Positions 16,639 to 26,220 of a stretch of 64,000 bases of DNA are shown here, piece by piece. The position numbers were made by a program, and so were the translations under genes. Where the stretch lies: assembly GCF_013394385.1 (NCBI RefSeq), contig NZ_AP022834.1, positions 2,604,001 through 2,668,000 on the forward strand, given 5' to 3'. How positions within the stretch are numbered: the first letter of the stretch is position 1; each line of letters opens with the position of its first letter. This DNA comes from Kocuria sp. TGY1127_2 (GTDB lineage Bacteria > Actinomycetota > Actinomycetes > Actinomycetales > Micrococcaceae). Under the pieces are notes generated by a model. The model worked only from the letters and a program-made list of their open reading frames with translations. It was not told the DNA's origin and ran no database searches.

Positions 16639-18186
16639 TCACGCTGTGGATACGCTCTTTGGGAGCGAGCTCGCCTCCCGAAACGGAGCTCTGAGTTTGG
16701 CCAGCATCTCCTCGTACTCCGCTTCCGGATCGGAATCGGCAACGATGGCCCCACCGGCACTCACGCTGATTCGCGTCCTCGATTGCGTCTCCGCGCTGAG
16801 CACGAGCGTACGGATCACGATGGACAGGTCAGCTTCCCCGGTTGGGGAAAGATATCCCAAGGCCCCGGAATACACCCCACGGGCACGCCCCTCCAAGCGC
16901 TCGATGATCTTCATGGTGCGCGGCTTCGGTGCGCCCGTCATGGAGCCTCCTGGGAAGCAGGAACGCACCAGGTCGAGCGCGGAACGCCCAGGTAACAGTC
17001 GCCCTCGAATCGTCGACACGAGCTGGTGTACGGTCGCGTAGCTTTCGACACCCATTAAAACCGGAACCTGGATCGTCGCCGGATCACAGACGCGCGAGAA
17101 ATCATTGCGCAGGAGATCCACGATCATGAGGTTCTCGGCGCGAGTCTTCGGATCCACTGCCAGAGCTCTCGCGGCGCGGGAGTCCTTTTCGGCATCGTCG
17201 CAACGCGGTGTCGTGCCTTTGATCGGTTTGGTTTCGCACCAGCCGTCGCTGGCGACGGACAGGAACCGCTCAGGACTCGAGGACAGCACCGCGATGTCGT
17301 CGCACCACAGAAATGCGGCATATGGGGCCGGGTTCGCCTGACGCTGCTGCCGGTACAAGGCAAGCGCTTCATCGAGCCCAAACGGCGCTTCGACGATTCC
17401 CCCGGCTTCCGCGGTCAGACACACTTCATAGGAATTCCCATCGCGGATCTCGCCCAGGGCTTCCCGGACGGCGCAGATGTATTCCTCGCGCTCCGGGCAG
17501 GCAAACCCAGGTTTCGGGATCGCCGAATCCTGTGTCGCCGTTATCGACGGCAGCGATTCCTCAGCCCTCGAAACGAGGTCCAGCCACACCGAGTCGCCAA
17601 GGACCCAAACCTCTTCAGCGTCATGATCAACGAGGACAAGTCGGGTGGCCTTCATCCACACTGCGTCGGGGGTCTCTGCCGAGTACTCGTTCGGGGAATC
17701 GAGGTCGGCTTTCACCTCGTACCCGAAGTAACCGAACCACGCACCGACCAAGGATCGGGCAAAAGCCGGGATGCGCGAGTCTGCGTTCCGGGGCGGAGCC
17801 GATCCGGATGCACCGGACGGGGTCGAGCATTTGAGCCGCTCTTCCAGGACATCGAGAATCGTCCCGCTCACGGGCTCTTCGGTATGGGCATCGGGGCCCA
17901 GATGGTGCACCCGGGGGTCTGGCGAGCCCGCCTGCTCGTATCGGAGAACCTCGCTCGGGAATACCAAGACGCTCCAGCGGGATGGCGCCCCTCCAGGCTT
18001 CCGTGCAGAGGCCGAATCGAGCCATGCCGCATAGCGCATTTCGGCACCGTTCTCATGGTCAAGGCAGTCAAGAAGCCGATGAAAGAGGTCTGCGAGGCTG
18101 ACATCCACCTCAGTGAACGCGGACTGCGATGCCCAGAGGGTCCGACCGTGGGCATCCACACCGCAAGGAAACCTGTGCGAGAGCAT
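16639..18186 (-). CDS. pabB: Aminodeoxychorismate synthase component I
   Basis: A 515-residue chorismate-binding enzyme that aminates chorismate to 4-amino-4-deoxychorismate for folate synthesis, with ammonia from a PabA partner not seen here. The C-terminal half carries the family blocks: IRDGNSYEVCLTAE, SSSPERFLS, the lysine-bearing KPIKGTTPR that marks PabB (TrpE has Ala in place of that Lys), NLMIVDLLRNDFSRVC and FPGGSMTGAPKPRTM. There is no fused amidotransferase or lyase domain. The ATG at 18186 has only a weak GAAGAA upstream. It is divergent from the FMN-binding enzyme. Confidence 0.9.
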   Translation of the reverse strand: MLSHRFPCGVDAHGRTLWASQSAFTEVDVSLADLFHRLLDCLDHENGAEMRYAAWLDSASARKPGGAPSRWSVLVFPSEVLRYEQAGSPDPRVHHLGPDAHTEEPVSGTILDVLEERLKCSTPSGASGSAPPRNADSRIPAFARSLVGAWFGYFGYEVKADLDSPNEYSAETPDAVWMKATRLVLVDHDAEEVWVLGDSVWLDLVSRAEESLPSITATQDSAIPKPGFACPEREEYICAVREALGEIRDGNSYEVCLTAEAGGIVEAPFGLDEALALYRQQRQANPAPYAAFLWCDDIAVLSSSPERFLSVASDGWCETKPIKGTTPRCDDAEKDSRAARALAVDPKTRAENLMIVDLLRNDFSRVCDPATIQVPVLMGVESYATVHQLVSTIRGRLLPGRSALDLVRSCFPGGSMTGAPKPRTMKIIERLEGRARGVYSGALGYLSPTGEADLSIVIRTLVLSAETQSRTRISVSAGGAIVADSDPEAEYEEMLAKLRAPFREASSLPKSVSTA

Positions 18187-18269
18187 AAGTTACATTCTTC
18201 CACGCCGACTTCTCCCCTTTTCGGGTCTAGGCTGGAGGTCGCACACATTGCATTGCAAAGGGAGTGATG

Positions 18270-19829
18270 ATGGCCTTTTCAGCTAAACGCATTGCCGCGT
18301 CCGTAGGGCTCTCAGGGGCCGCCGGGTTGCTCGGAGTCGCCGCGCACGATGTGCTCCAGAAAAAGCACACCATCCTGCGAAATTTCCCCGTCCTGGGGCA
18401 CGCCCGCTATTTCATGGAATTCATCCGCCCGGAGATTCAGCAGTATTTCATCGAGAACAACTACGACGGGCGTCCCTTCGACCGTGACACCCGGACCATG
18501 ATCTACGAGCGCTCCAAGGGGTTGGGAGGCGAACAAGCCTTCGGCACCGAGCGCAAGGTGCTGCGGCCGGGCCACGATTTCATCCTCCACACCATGGCCC
18601 CAGTCGATCCCATGAAGGAAGAACCACGCCAGCGTCTCGGTGGACCGGACTGCACCCAGCCTTACGATATTTCTCTGTTCAATATTTCTTCCATGAGCTT
18701 CGGCGCATTGTCCGCGAATGCGGTCATGGCCATGAACAAGGGGGCGTCCCTCGGCGGGTTTTCCCAAGAAACAGGGGAAGGCGGGCTCACCGAATACCAT
18801 CTCAAATACGGTGGTGACATCATTTGGGAATTCGGTTCCGGATATTTCGGCTGCCGCACCAAGGACGGCCGGTTCGACGACGAAGTCTTCGCCCACAAGG
18901 CCGCCAAGCCAGAGATTAAGGGGATCCTGATCAAACTCAGTCAGGGGGCGAAGCCCGGCCTGGGCGGTGTCCTTCCTGGCGACAAGGTCACCCGTGAGAT
19001 CGCGGACGCACGTGGAGTGCCCGAGGGACAAACGTGCGTCAGCCCTGCCGCTCACCCCGAATTCGATACTCCCCGAGAACTTTTGGAGTTCGTCGCTCGC
19101 GTACGCAAGGCGGCGAACGGCAAGCCCGTGGGCATTAAATTCTGCGCGGGATCACGGATCGAGATCCTTGCTTTGTGCAAGGCGATGTTGGAAACACGGA
19201 TAACCCCCGACTGGATCACGGTCGACGGTTCGGAAGGCGGTACGGGTGCGGCCCCCGTCGAGTTCGAGGACGCCGTCGGAATGCCGCTGACCGAAGGCCT
19301 GATCAGCGTCAACAACGCCCTCGTCGGTGTTGGGCTGCGAGAGAAGGTCGCATTGGGAGCTTCCGGGAAGGTCGTCGGTGGTGCCGATATCGTCCGGCGC
19401 ATGGCCTTGGGCGCGGACTTCACCAACAGCGCCCGAGGCATGATGATGGCCACCGGGTGCATTCAGGCGCAGAAGTGCAACACCAACAGGTGCCCCTCCG
19501 GGGTCGCGACACAGGATCCTCGGCTGGCGCGGGGAATCGACGTCGGCGACAAAGGCGAACGCGTCAAGAATTTCCATATCGGCACCATGAATTCAGCGAT
19601 GCGAATCATCGCCTCGATGGGACTTCACACATTCCGCGATCTCGGACCTGAACACATCATGCACCGCATCGACTCCACGAGTTCCTCGTCCTACAAACGG
19701 ATGTACACCTGGCTGGAGACGAATTCTCTCCTCGACGGAACCGCCCCCGAAGACTGGATGGAAAAATGGAACCGCGCAGACCCGGATAGCTTCATGGTCG
19801 CGAGGCACCACCACACTCGAGCGAACTGA
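18270..19829 (+). CDS. FMN-binding glutamate synthase family protein
   Basis: A 519-residue protein of the stand-alone GltS central/FMN-domain family. A single N-terminal hydrophobic segment (about residues 8-28) may anchor it to the membrane. The barrel contains ISSMSFGALSANAV, GEGGLTEYHLKYGGD, IKLSQGAKPGLGG, TVDGSEGGTGAAP and the Cys cluster GCIQAQKCNTNRCPSG, where glutamate synthases bind the 3Fe-4S cluster. No amidotransferase domain is present, so the true reaction is uncertain. Three in-frame starts lie side by side (GTG 18264, ATG 18267, ATG 18270); the last has AAAGGGAG at best spacing. A strong terminator follows. Confidence 0.87.
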   Translation: MAFSAKRIAASVGLSGAAGLLGVAAHDVLQKKHTILRNFPVLGHARYFMEFIRPEIQQYFIENNYDGRPFDRDTRTMIYERSKGLGGEQAFGTERKVLRPGHDFILHTMAPVDPMKEEPRQRLGGPDCTQPYDISLFNISSMSFGALSANAVMAMNKGASLGGFSQETGEGGLTEYHLKYGGDIIWEFGSGYFGCRTKDGRFDDEVFAHKAAKPEIKGILIKLSQGAKPGLGGVLPGDKVTREIADARGVPEGQTCVSPAAHPEFDTPRELLEFVARVRKAANGKPVGIKFCAGSRIEILALCKAMLETRITPDWITVDGSEGGTGAAPVEFEDAVGMPLTEGLISVNNALVGVGLREKVALGASGKVVGGADIVRRMALGADFTNSARGMMMATGCIQAQKCNTNRCPSGVATQDPRLARGIDVGDKGERVKNFHIGTMNSAMRIIASMGLHTFRDLGPEHIMHRIDSTSSSSYKRMYTWLETNSLLDGTAPEDWMEKWNRADPDSFMVARHHHTRAN

Positions 19830-19853
19830 CCCTCCCGACTGCCCCGAGTCGGC

Positions 19854-19891
19854 GAGAAGGGCCCGGTTTCAGACTGGACCGGGCCCTTCTC
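19854..19891. terminator. Bidirectional terminator
   Basis: GAGAAGGGCCCGGT (19854-19867) pairs perfectly with ACCGGGCCCTTCTC (19878-19891) around a 10-nt loop, between two convergent genes. Confidence 0.9.
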
Positions 19892-19901
19892 GCGGTGTCC
19901 T

Positions 19902-21101
19902 TTATGCGAAGGCGGATTGCCCCGTGATGTCGCGACCGACAATGAGTCGCTGGATGTTCTCGGTTCCCTCGTATGTGTGAACACCCTCGATGTCGAACAT
20001 GTGGCGGATCACGTGGTTTTCCAGGAGCACGCCGTTGCCGCCCAGCATGTCGCGTGCGGTAGCGAGAACCTTCCGCGCTTTCGTGGTGTTGTGGACTTTG
20101 AACAAGCTTGCTTGTTGGTCCCTCAGGGTCCCTGCTTCCTGGAGCTTGGCGATCCGCGCCGCCATGAGCTGCATGTCCGTGATCTCGGAGAGCATTTCGA
20201 CCAAGCGTTCCTGAATCATCTGGAACTTCGCGAGCGGCTTTCCGAACTGGATGCGCTGCTGGCTGTAGTGCAGGGCGGTCTCGTATGCGCTGATCGCGTG
20301 GCCCAATGCGGACCAGGCAACCCCGACACGGGTCTGCACGAGGACCACGGAAACGTCCTTGAAGTTCTTGACCCCCGGAAGGAGATTCTCTGCCGGAACT
20401 CTCACGTCGTTGAGGCTGATGCGGGCCTGGTAGATGGCTCGCAGGGTGCCTTTGCCTTCGATCACCTCGGCGTCGTAGCCCTCGGATTCCTGGTCCACGA
20501 TGAAACCGCGTACGTTGTTCTCCTCGTCGCGCGCCCAAACCACTGTGATGCCACCCGAGGCACCGTTGCCGATCCATTTCTTCTCACCGGTGATGACGTA
20601 TTCGTCGCCGTCCTTGACTGCCCGGGTTTCCAAGGACACGGAGTCCGATCCGTGGTCTGGTTCGGTCAGGGCGAAAGATCCCAGCAAACTCGCGTCCGCC
20701 AGCGGGTCAAGGTATTTCTTCTTCTGGTCCTCGGAGCCGAACAAGGCAATGGAGCGCAGAGCCAACCCGCCTTGGACAGCAACGGCCGTGGCCATGGAAC
20801 CATCCCATCGGGACAGTTCCATCGTCACCAGACCGGCCGCCAACGGTGAGAGCTTCCGGTGGCCGGGTACATCCAGACCATCGGTCATGAGGTCGAGCTC
20901 CCCGATTCGACGTACCAGGTCCAGAGGGTATTCCGCACGGTCCCAGTATCCATTGACCAGCGGAAGAATTTCCCGCCCGTACTGCCGGGCCACATTCCAT
21001 GCTTTGCGGTCTTCGTCGGTCGCATCGGAAAACACATCCAGATAATCCGTGTCGACGGGCTCGGTCAGATCGTAGGAAATCTCAGGGTTTACCGCGTTCA
21101 C
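19902..21101 (-). CDS. Acyl-CoA dehydrogenase, glutaryl-CoA-dehydrogenase-like
   Basis: A 399-residue FAD flavoprotein oxidising an acyl-CoA to the 2-enoyl-CoA. It has FALTEPDHGSDSVSLETRA and ITGEKKWIGNG of the ACAD middle domain, and the C-terminal HTYEGTENIQRLIVGRDITG, whose Glu is the catalytic base position of the glutaryl-CoA dehydrogenase subfamily. The ATG at 21101 follows a GGAGGGACC-type site. It lies 155 nt downstream of the acyl-CoA synthetase on the same strand and is likely part of, or co-regulated with, that operon. Substrate chain is unknown. Confidence 0.9.
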   Translation of the reverse strand: MNAVNPEISYDLTEPVDTDYLDVFSDATDEDRKAWNVARQYGREILPLVNGYWDRAEYPLDLVRRIGELDLMTDGLDVPGHRKLSPLAAGLVTMELSRWDGSMATAVAVQGGLALRSIALFGSEDQKKKYLDPLADASLLGSFALTEPDHGSDSVSLETRAVKDGDEYVITGEKKWIGNGASGGITVVWARDEENNVRGFIVDQESEGYDAEVIEGKGTLRAIYQARISLNDVRVPAENLLPGVKNFKDVSVVLVQTRVGVAWSALGHAISAYETALHYSQQRIQFGKPLAKFQMIQERLVEMLSEITDMQLMAARIAKLQEAGTLRDQQASLFKVHNTTKARKVLATARDMLGGNGVLLENHVIRHMFDIEGVHTYEGTENIQRLIVGRDITGQSAFA

Positions 21102-21256
21102 GGTCCCTCCTTCAGGGTTGTTGGATTCTCTGTCCCGTGTGGCTCGACGCCGACCGGTCCTCTTCGTCGGTGAAGGGCCACGGGCGTCAGGTCAGTAACT
21201 CGGCTCACAGTCTACCGGCTCGCCAGCGGCACACCGGACTCCGAACCCCTGCGCCA

Positions 21257-22840
21257 CTAGACGGAACGCAGGTCTCTCTTGAGGATCTTTCCCGATTGGT
21301 TACGGGGCAGTTCCGCGACGACTTCGATGCGTTTGGGTACTTTGAACGGCGCGAGATGCTCCTTGGCGTGAGCGATCACCTCGGCTTGGTCCAACGACGC
21401 CCCTTCCCGCGGGACGATGAAAGCAGTGACGGCTTCGATCCAACGCTCGTCGGGGACTCCCACAACCGCCACCTCGGCGACGCCTTCATACCGGTAGATC
21501 ACGTCCTCGATTTCTCGGGACGCAACCAATATCCCACCGGTATTAATGACGTCCTTGATTCGGTCCACGACCTCGATGTACCCGGCGTCGTCCATGACCA
21601 CTTGGTCACCCGAGTGGAACCAACCGCCCTCGAAGGCTTCGTCCGTGGCCTCGGGCATGTTCCAGTAACCCATGCAGACCTGGGGCCCCCGATACTGGAT
21701 TTCGCCGGGTTCGCCGACTCGGGCACGCAGACCGTCGGCGGTCATGATCCGCACCCTGACGTTGTGGACGGGCTTTCCACACGACGCCGGGCGCTGGTCG
21801 TGTTCTTCGGGTTTGAGGACGCAGGTCAGTGGCCCCAATTCGGATTGTCCGAAACAGTTGTAGAACCCGATCCCCGGGTACCGCGAGCGCAATTTCTCCA
21901 ACACCGCGACCGGCATGATCGATGCTCCGTACTGCGCTTTGCGCAAGCTCGACAAGTCGCGCCGGTCCACATCAGGGTGGTTTGCGAGCGGGACCCACAC
22001 CGTGGGTGCCAAGAAGAGTGAACCGATTTTCTCTTTCTCGACGCGCTCGAGGATCTCCGGAATATCCGGTTTCTCCAGAAGGCGCACGGTCGCACCCATC
22101 AGCAGGTACGGAACCGCGAAAACGTGGAGCGCGGCAGAGTGGTAGAGAGGCATCGCGATGAGGGGCGCGTCCTCGGGGCCGAGGGAAAGGACCGTGATGC
22201 AGGACTCGTATTGGGCCCTCAGACTATTGTGGCTGTGAACGGCACCCTTGGGTTTGGATGTGGTTCCGGAGGTGTACAGCAATTGGGCGACGTCGCCACC
22301 GGATTGGACAGGCGTGCCGAGAGGTTCGGGCCGCGCGCCGTTTGTGCCGAATTCGTCCGGGAAGTCTTCCATGACTCGTTCCAGCAACGCACCGGGCTCC
22401 CCGAAGAGCGGTTGGACGGACTCAGCTGGGACGTCGCCCAGAACTCTCTCCGCTGTCTCCCGTAGCCCGGGATCCGTGAATACCGCGGAGGCTCCGCTGT
22501 CCTTCAGGATATGTGCGAGCTCGTTGCCCGTGAGGGCGAAGTTCACGGGCACGTGGACGTATCCTGCCCGCAACGTGGCGAAGAAGCCGATCAGGAACGC
22601 GTCGGAGTTCTTGCCGTAGAACGCGATCCGTGCCCCTTCGTCGAATCCTTGGGACCGCAGTATCCGGGCGGCGGCCGTGACCGCGGCGTCGAAGTCCCGG
22701 TAGGACCATTCGCGGCCTTCGAATTTCAGGGCGATGTGCAGGTCCGACCGGGCGGCGCTTCGGGCGAGAGCGGCGTCGATGCTCTCTTCTCGCGCGGCAC
22801 GGACCTGCTCAAACGTACTGACTTCCGGCATTGCCTTCAT
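21257..22840 (-). CDS. AMP-forming acyl-CoA synthetase (FadD-like)
   Basis: A protein of about 527 residues of the ANL superfamily that activates a carboxylic acid to its CoA thioester through an acyl-adenylate. The phosphate loop LLYTSGTTSKPKGAVHSH, the adenine motif YNCFGQSELG, WFHSGD and the C-terminal hinge and catalytic Lys segment NQSGKILKR are all present. Start choice is uncertain: GTG 22849, ATG 22840 and ATG 22831 are in frame; the middle one follows GGGGTGA and directly follows the thiolase stop, implying coupling. Last gene of the ACAD-SDR-thiolase-synthetase run. Confidence 0.88.
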   Translation of the reverse strand: MKAMPEVSTFEQVRAAREESIDAALARSAARSDLHIALKFEGREWSYRDFDAAVTAAARILRSQGFDEGARIAFYGKNSDAFLIGFFATLRAGYVHVPVNFALTGNELAHILKDSGASAVFTDPGLRETAERVLGDVPAESVQPLFGEPGALLERVMEDFPDEFGTNGARPEPLGTPVQSGGDVAQLLYTSGTTSKPKGAVHSHNSLRAQYESCITVLSLGPEDAPLIAMPLYHSAALHVFAVPYLLMGATVRLLEKPDIPEILERVEKEKIGSLFLAPTVWVPLANHPDVDRRDLSSLRKAQYGASIMPVAVLEKLRSRYPGIGFYNCFGQSELGPLTCVLKPEEHDQRPASCGKPVHNVRVRIMTADGLRARVGEPGEIQYRGPQVCMGYWNMPEATDEAFEGGWFHSGDQVVMDDAGYIEVVDRIKDVINTGGILVASREIEDVIYRYEGVAEVAVVGVPDERWIEAVTAFIVPREGASLDQAEVIAHAKEHLAPFKVPKRIEVVAELPRNQSGKILKRDLRSV

Positions 22841-22841
22841 C

Positions 22842-23996
22842 TCATTCACCCCATCGCTCGATGATGGTCACGTTGGCCTGCCCTCCGCCTTCGCACATGG
22901 TCTGGAGACCGAATCGTCCGCCGGTCTGCTCCAACGTGTGAAGCAGCGTCGTCATGAGGCGGGCTCCCGTGGCGCCAATGGGGTGGCCCAAAGCAATGGC
23001 TCCTCCCCGCCGATTGACCTTGGCCATATCCGGTTCAAGCTCTCGTGCCCAGGCCAGAACCACCCCGGCGAAAGCCTCGTTGATCTCGATCGCGTCCATG
23101 TCCTCGAGGGTCATCCCTGACCGTTCGAGTGCGCGTCTCGTCGCGCGAATCGGCGCGGTCAGCATTTGTACGGGATCATCGCCACGGGCCGACAGGTGAT
23201 GGATCCTCGCTCGTGGGTTCAGCCCGAATTTCTCGACCGCATTGGCCGAAGCGATGACCACAGCGGCAGCCCCGTCGGAGACCTGCGAAGCGGAGGCTGC
23301 CGTGTGGATGCCTCCCGGAACGATGGGGTCAAGCTCGGACATCTTGGCTCGATTCGGCTCGCGAGGACCTTCGTCGCGGACGACATCGCTTACCGGGACG
23401 ATCTCCTCGTCGAAGACCCCGGCTTCCCATGCCGCAATGGCGCGTCGGTGGGATTCGGCGGCAAAGGTTTCCACATCGTCCCGGGTGAACCCCCACCTCT
23501 CGGCCATGAGCTCGACGCCGCGGAACTGGGAGATCTCCTGGTCTCCGTAACGCTTGCCCCACTCCTCGGAACCCGCAAAAGGATTCGGAAACCCGAGTTG
23601 GTTTGTTGCGGTATTCGCCCATCCGAGGGGGATCGAACTCATCGATTGGATCCCGCCGGCAAGAACCAGGTCACTCGTACCGGACATCACTGCCTGAGCG
23701 GCGTAGTGAACGGCTTGTTGGCCTGAACCGCATTGACGGTCGATCGTCGTACCCGGGACGGCCTCAGACCCACCGGCAGCGAGCCACGAAGTGCGGGCGA
23801 TGTCGAACGCCTGAGGGCCGACCTGGTCGATGCAGCCGAGAATGATTTCATCGAACTCTTCCGAGTCGACCCCCGTGCGTTCCAAGGCCGCTCGGATGGG
23901 AACGGCCGCGAGATCCACTGGGTGGGTCGAGGCGAGTCCGCCTTTTCGGCGCCCAACGGGCGTACGGATGGCGTCGACGATGTAAGCCTCAGGCAT
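22842..23996 (-). CDS. Acetyl-CoA acyltransferase (thiolase), FadA-like
   Basis: A 384-residue degradative thiolase performing the last step of beta-oxidation. The nucleophilic Cys sits in TIDRQCGSGQQAV, followed by EINEAFAGV, ALGHPIGATGARLM and the second catalytic Cys in TMCEGGGQANV. AAGGAG lies 5 nt before the ATG at 23996. It is 42 nt downstream of the SDR and abuts the synthetase gene. Confidence 0.92.
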   Translation of the reverse strand: MPEAYIVDAIRTPVGRRKGGLASTHPVDLAAVPIRAALERTGVDSEEFDEIILGCIDQVGPQAFDIARTSWLAAGGSEAVPGTTIDRQCGSGQQAVHYAAQAVMSGTSDLVLAGGIQSMSSIPLGWANTATNQLGFPNPFAGSEEWGKRYGDQEISQFRGVELMAERWGFTRDDVETFAAESHRRAIAAWEAGVFDEEIVPVSDVVRDEGPREPNRAKMSELDPIVPGGIHTAASASQVSDGAAAVVIASANAVEKFGLNPRARIHHLSARGDDPVQMLTAPIRATRRALERSGMTLEDMDAIEINEAFAGVVLAWARELEPDMAKVNRRGGAIALGHPIGATGARLMTTLLHTLEQTGGRFGLQTMCEGGGQANVTIIERWGE

Positions 23997-24038
23997 ATGT
24001 GCTCCTTGTGATGGAGTTTCGATATCGGGGTCCGGGAT

Positions 24039-24803
24039 TTACTTGGGTGCCATGCGGATTGCGCCGTCCATGCGGGTCACCTGGCCGTTGAGGTAGTCGT
24101 GACCGATGATGTCCAAGGCCAGTTCGGCGTACTCGACTGGCTTCGCCAAGCGGTGTGGGAACGGCACCGACTTCTCCAGGGATGTCCGGAAATTCGGGTC
24201 GATTCCGGCCATCATGGGCGTATCGACGATTCCGGGGGCAATCGTGTTCACACGGATACCCTTGCTGGCCAGGTCTCTTGCTGCGGGGAGAGTCAGTCCG
24301 ACGACGCCGCCCTTGGAGGAGGCGTAGGCCGCTTGGCCGATCTGTCCCTCGTAAGCGGCCACCGACGCGGTGTTGATGATGACGCCGCGCTGGCCGTCCT
24401 CGTCCACGGGCTCGGTTTTCGCGATGGCCTCGGCCGCGAGCGCCAAGACCTGGAAGGTGCCGATAAGATTGACCGTGATCACGGCCGTGTATGCCTTGAA
24501 GTCGTGAACCCCGTTCTTACCGAGTACGCGACCCGCATTTCCGATCCCTGCACAGTTGACGGCAACGCGAAGCGGCCCGGTGCCACCGTTCACGGCCTGT
24601 TCGACGCCGGTTCTCACCGAATCCGGGTCCGTCACATCGACCTCGACGTAGGTAAGGCCATCGAGCCTTTCGGCTTTCTCTATGGATTGCCCCAGATCGA
24701 AAACGTAGACATGTGCGCCCTTGTCGACCAGGGCCCGCGCGGTTTCGTGGCCCAATCCGGACGCACCGCCCGTGACGATCGCAGAAATTCCATTGACGTC
24801 CAT
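24039..24803 (-). CDS. SDR-family 3-hydroxyacyl-CoA dehydrogenase
   Basis: A 254-residue short-chain dehydrogenase of the type-2 3-hydroxyacyl-CoA dehydrogenase (HSD17B10-like) group. It has the NAD-binding TGGASGLG, the NCAGIG motif, the catalytic Ser region NTASVAAYEGQIGQ and YASSKGG. The presumed role is oxidation of the 3-hydroxyacyl-CoA between hydratase and thiolase steps. AAGGAGG lies 5 nt before the ATG at 24803. It is flanked by ACAD and thiolase genes in one transcriptional direction. Confidence 0.9.
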   Translation of the reverse strand: MDVNGISAIVTGGASGLGHETARALVDKGAHVYVFDLGQSIEKAERLDGLTYVEVDVTDPDSVRTGVEQAVNGGTGPLRVAVNCAGIGNAGRVLGKNGVHDFKAYTAVITVNLIGTFQVLALAAEAIAKTEPVDEDGQRGVIINTASVAAYEGQIGQAAYASSKGGVVGLTLPAARDLASKGIRVNTIAPGIVDTPMMAGIDPNFRTSLEKSVPFPHRLAKPVEYAELALDIIGHDYLNGQVTRMDGAIRMAPK

Positions 24804-24863
24804 TTGTCCTCCTTGAATGATGGATGCGGCCGCGGATCCCGGCCGCCGGTCCTGGGGACTCGC

Positions 24864-26069
24864 TTACACGAATGCGGAGACGCCCGTGATCGCGCGACCC
24901 ACAATGAGCGAGTTGATCTCGTATGTTCCTTCGTACGTGTAAAGAATTTCGGCGTCGCAGAAGATCTTGCCGGCCTCGAAATCGCTGGTTACGCCGTTGC
25001 CTCCCAGAAGCGCGCGGGTTTTGGCCACCGATTCTCGGGTCAGACGCGTGCCCGTGGATTTGCCCAAGGCTGCGTGCATCATCTGCAGAGCGCCTGCCTG
25101 TTGTTCACGAGCCACTTGAATCATGAGCCCGAGAGTCGCGTGGGCGTTGCCGGCAATCTCGGAGAGCGACTGCTGAATGAGCTGGAATTTGGCGAGCGGT
25201 CGCCCGAATTGCTCACGGTTCAGCGCGTAGGAGCGGGCGACATCGAAGGCAGCCATCTGCAATCCGTAGCTTTGCCATCCGACCCATACCCGGGAGTTCC
25301 TGAGCATCTCGTTGACGCTCGCGAAATCCACGGTAAGGGGCAGGTGATTCTCGGCGGGTACGTGGACGTCGTCCAGCTCGATATCGGCGTTCTGCATGAT
25401 GCGCAGGCCGATCTTGTTCGCGATTTTTTTGGCGGTGTATCCCGGCCGTTCCGCCTCGACCAAGAAAGCCTTGAACTGATGGTCGGCCGTGTCACGAGCC
25501 CAGACCAGTGCGAAGTCGGCGATCGTTCCCGCCCCGATCCAGCGCTTGCTGCCGCGAATGACCCATTCGTCGCCGACACGTGTGGCCGTAGTCTGTATTC
25601 CGCCAGCGATGTCCGAGCCATGTTCGGGTTCGGTCAGCGCGAATGCACCGATGGCTTCGAAGCGACGCAATTTCGGCAACCACTTCTCGCGTTGTTCGTC
25701 GGACCCCAATTGGTTGATCATTCCGACGATCAATTCATTGTGAATACCGACGAGAGCCGAGAGCGACACATCGGCGCGGGCCATCTCGGCATAAACGAGG
25801 CCCCTGTACAGCCAAGTGGTATCCGATAGCTCGAGCTCTCCGAGCCCCAGCTCGGCGAGCCCAGGGAGCAGATCGAAGGCGAATTCTTCGCGGTTCCAGT
25901 AGTCGATGCTCTGGGGACGGATCGTTTCCTGCAAGTACTTTCGAATGTTGTCGTATGACGCACGTTCCTCTTCATTGAGCAACGTACGCACGTCCAGAAG
26001 GTCGCCGTCGGGATGGGGGAGCTCGGTAAAGCGCCCATCCGCGGAAGCGGTTCCAGGTAGATCTGACAT
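24864..26069 (-). CDS. Acyl-CoA dehydrogenase, glutaryl-CoA-dehydrogenase-like (second copy)
   Basis: A 401-residue FAD enzyme, first gene of the acyl-CoA degradation operon. It shows GAFALTEPEHGSDIAGGI, SKRWIGAGTIADF and the C-terminal YTYEGTYEINSLIVGRAITG with the GCD-type catalytic Glu. It is clearly divergent from the 19902-21101 copy, so the two probably act on different substrates. AGGAAGG precedes the ATG at 26069; an upstream in-frame extension to 26186 is not supported. It is divergent from nadE. Confidence 0.9.
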   Translation of the reverse strand: MSDLPGTASADGRFTELPHPDGDLLDVRTLLNEEERASYDNIRKYLQETIRPQSIDYWNREEFAFDLLPGLAELGLGELELSDTTWLYRGLVYAEMARADVSLSALVGIHNELIVGMINQLGSDEQREKWLPKLRRFEAIGAFALTEPEHGSDIAGGIQTTATRVGDEWVIRGSKRWIGAGTIADFALVWARDTADHQFKAFLVEAERPGYTAKKIANKIGLRIMQNADIELDDVHVPAENHLPLTVDFASVNEMLRNSRVWVGWQSYGLQMAAFDVARSYALNREQFGRPLAKFQLIQQSLSEIAGNAHATLGLMIQVAREQQAGALQMMHAALGKSTGTRLTRESVAKTRALLGGNGVTSDFEAGKIFCDAEILYTYEGTYEINSLIVGRAITGVSAFV

Positions 26070-26208
26070 GTTTGCCCTTCCTCGTGGGAGACCATGAGAC
26101 CCGCAAAATATGGCGTGAATCACAGTTATTCGTGACCATACCGGACCTGGACTTGAATGTCCCAGCCAATGAGGAACCATCCGCAATATTGCTGAAATGT
26201 CGGGCGTC

Positions 26209-26214
26209 TATCAT
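26209..26214 (+). promoter_or_regulatory. Candidate -10 box of leaderless nadE promoter
   Basis: TATCAT, 6 nt before the nadE ATG at 26221. Confidence 0.55.
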
Positions 26215-26220
26215 GGGCGC

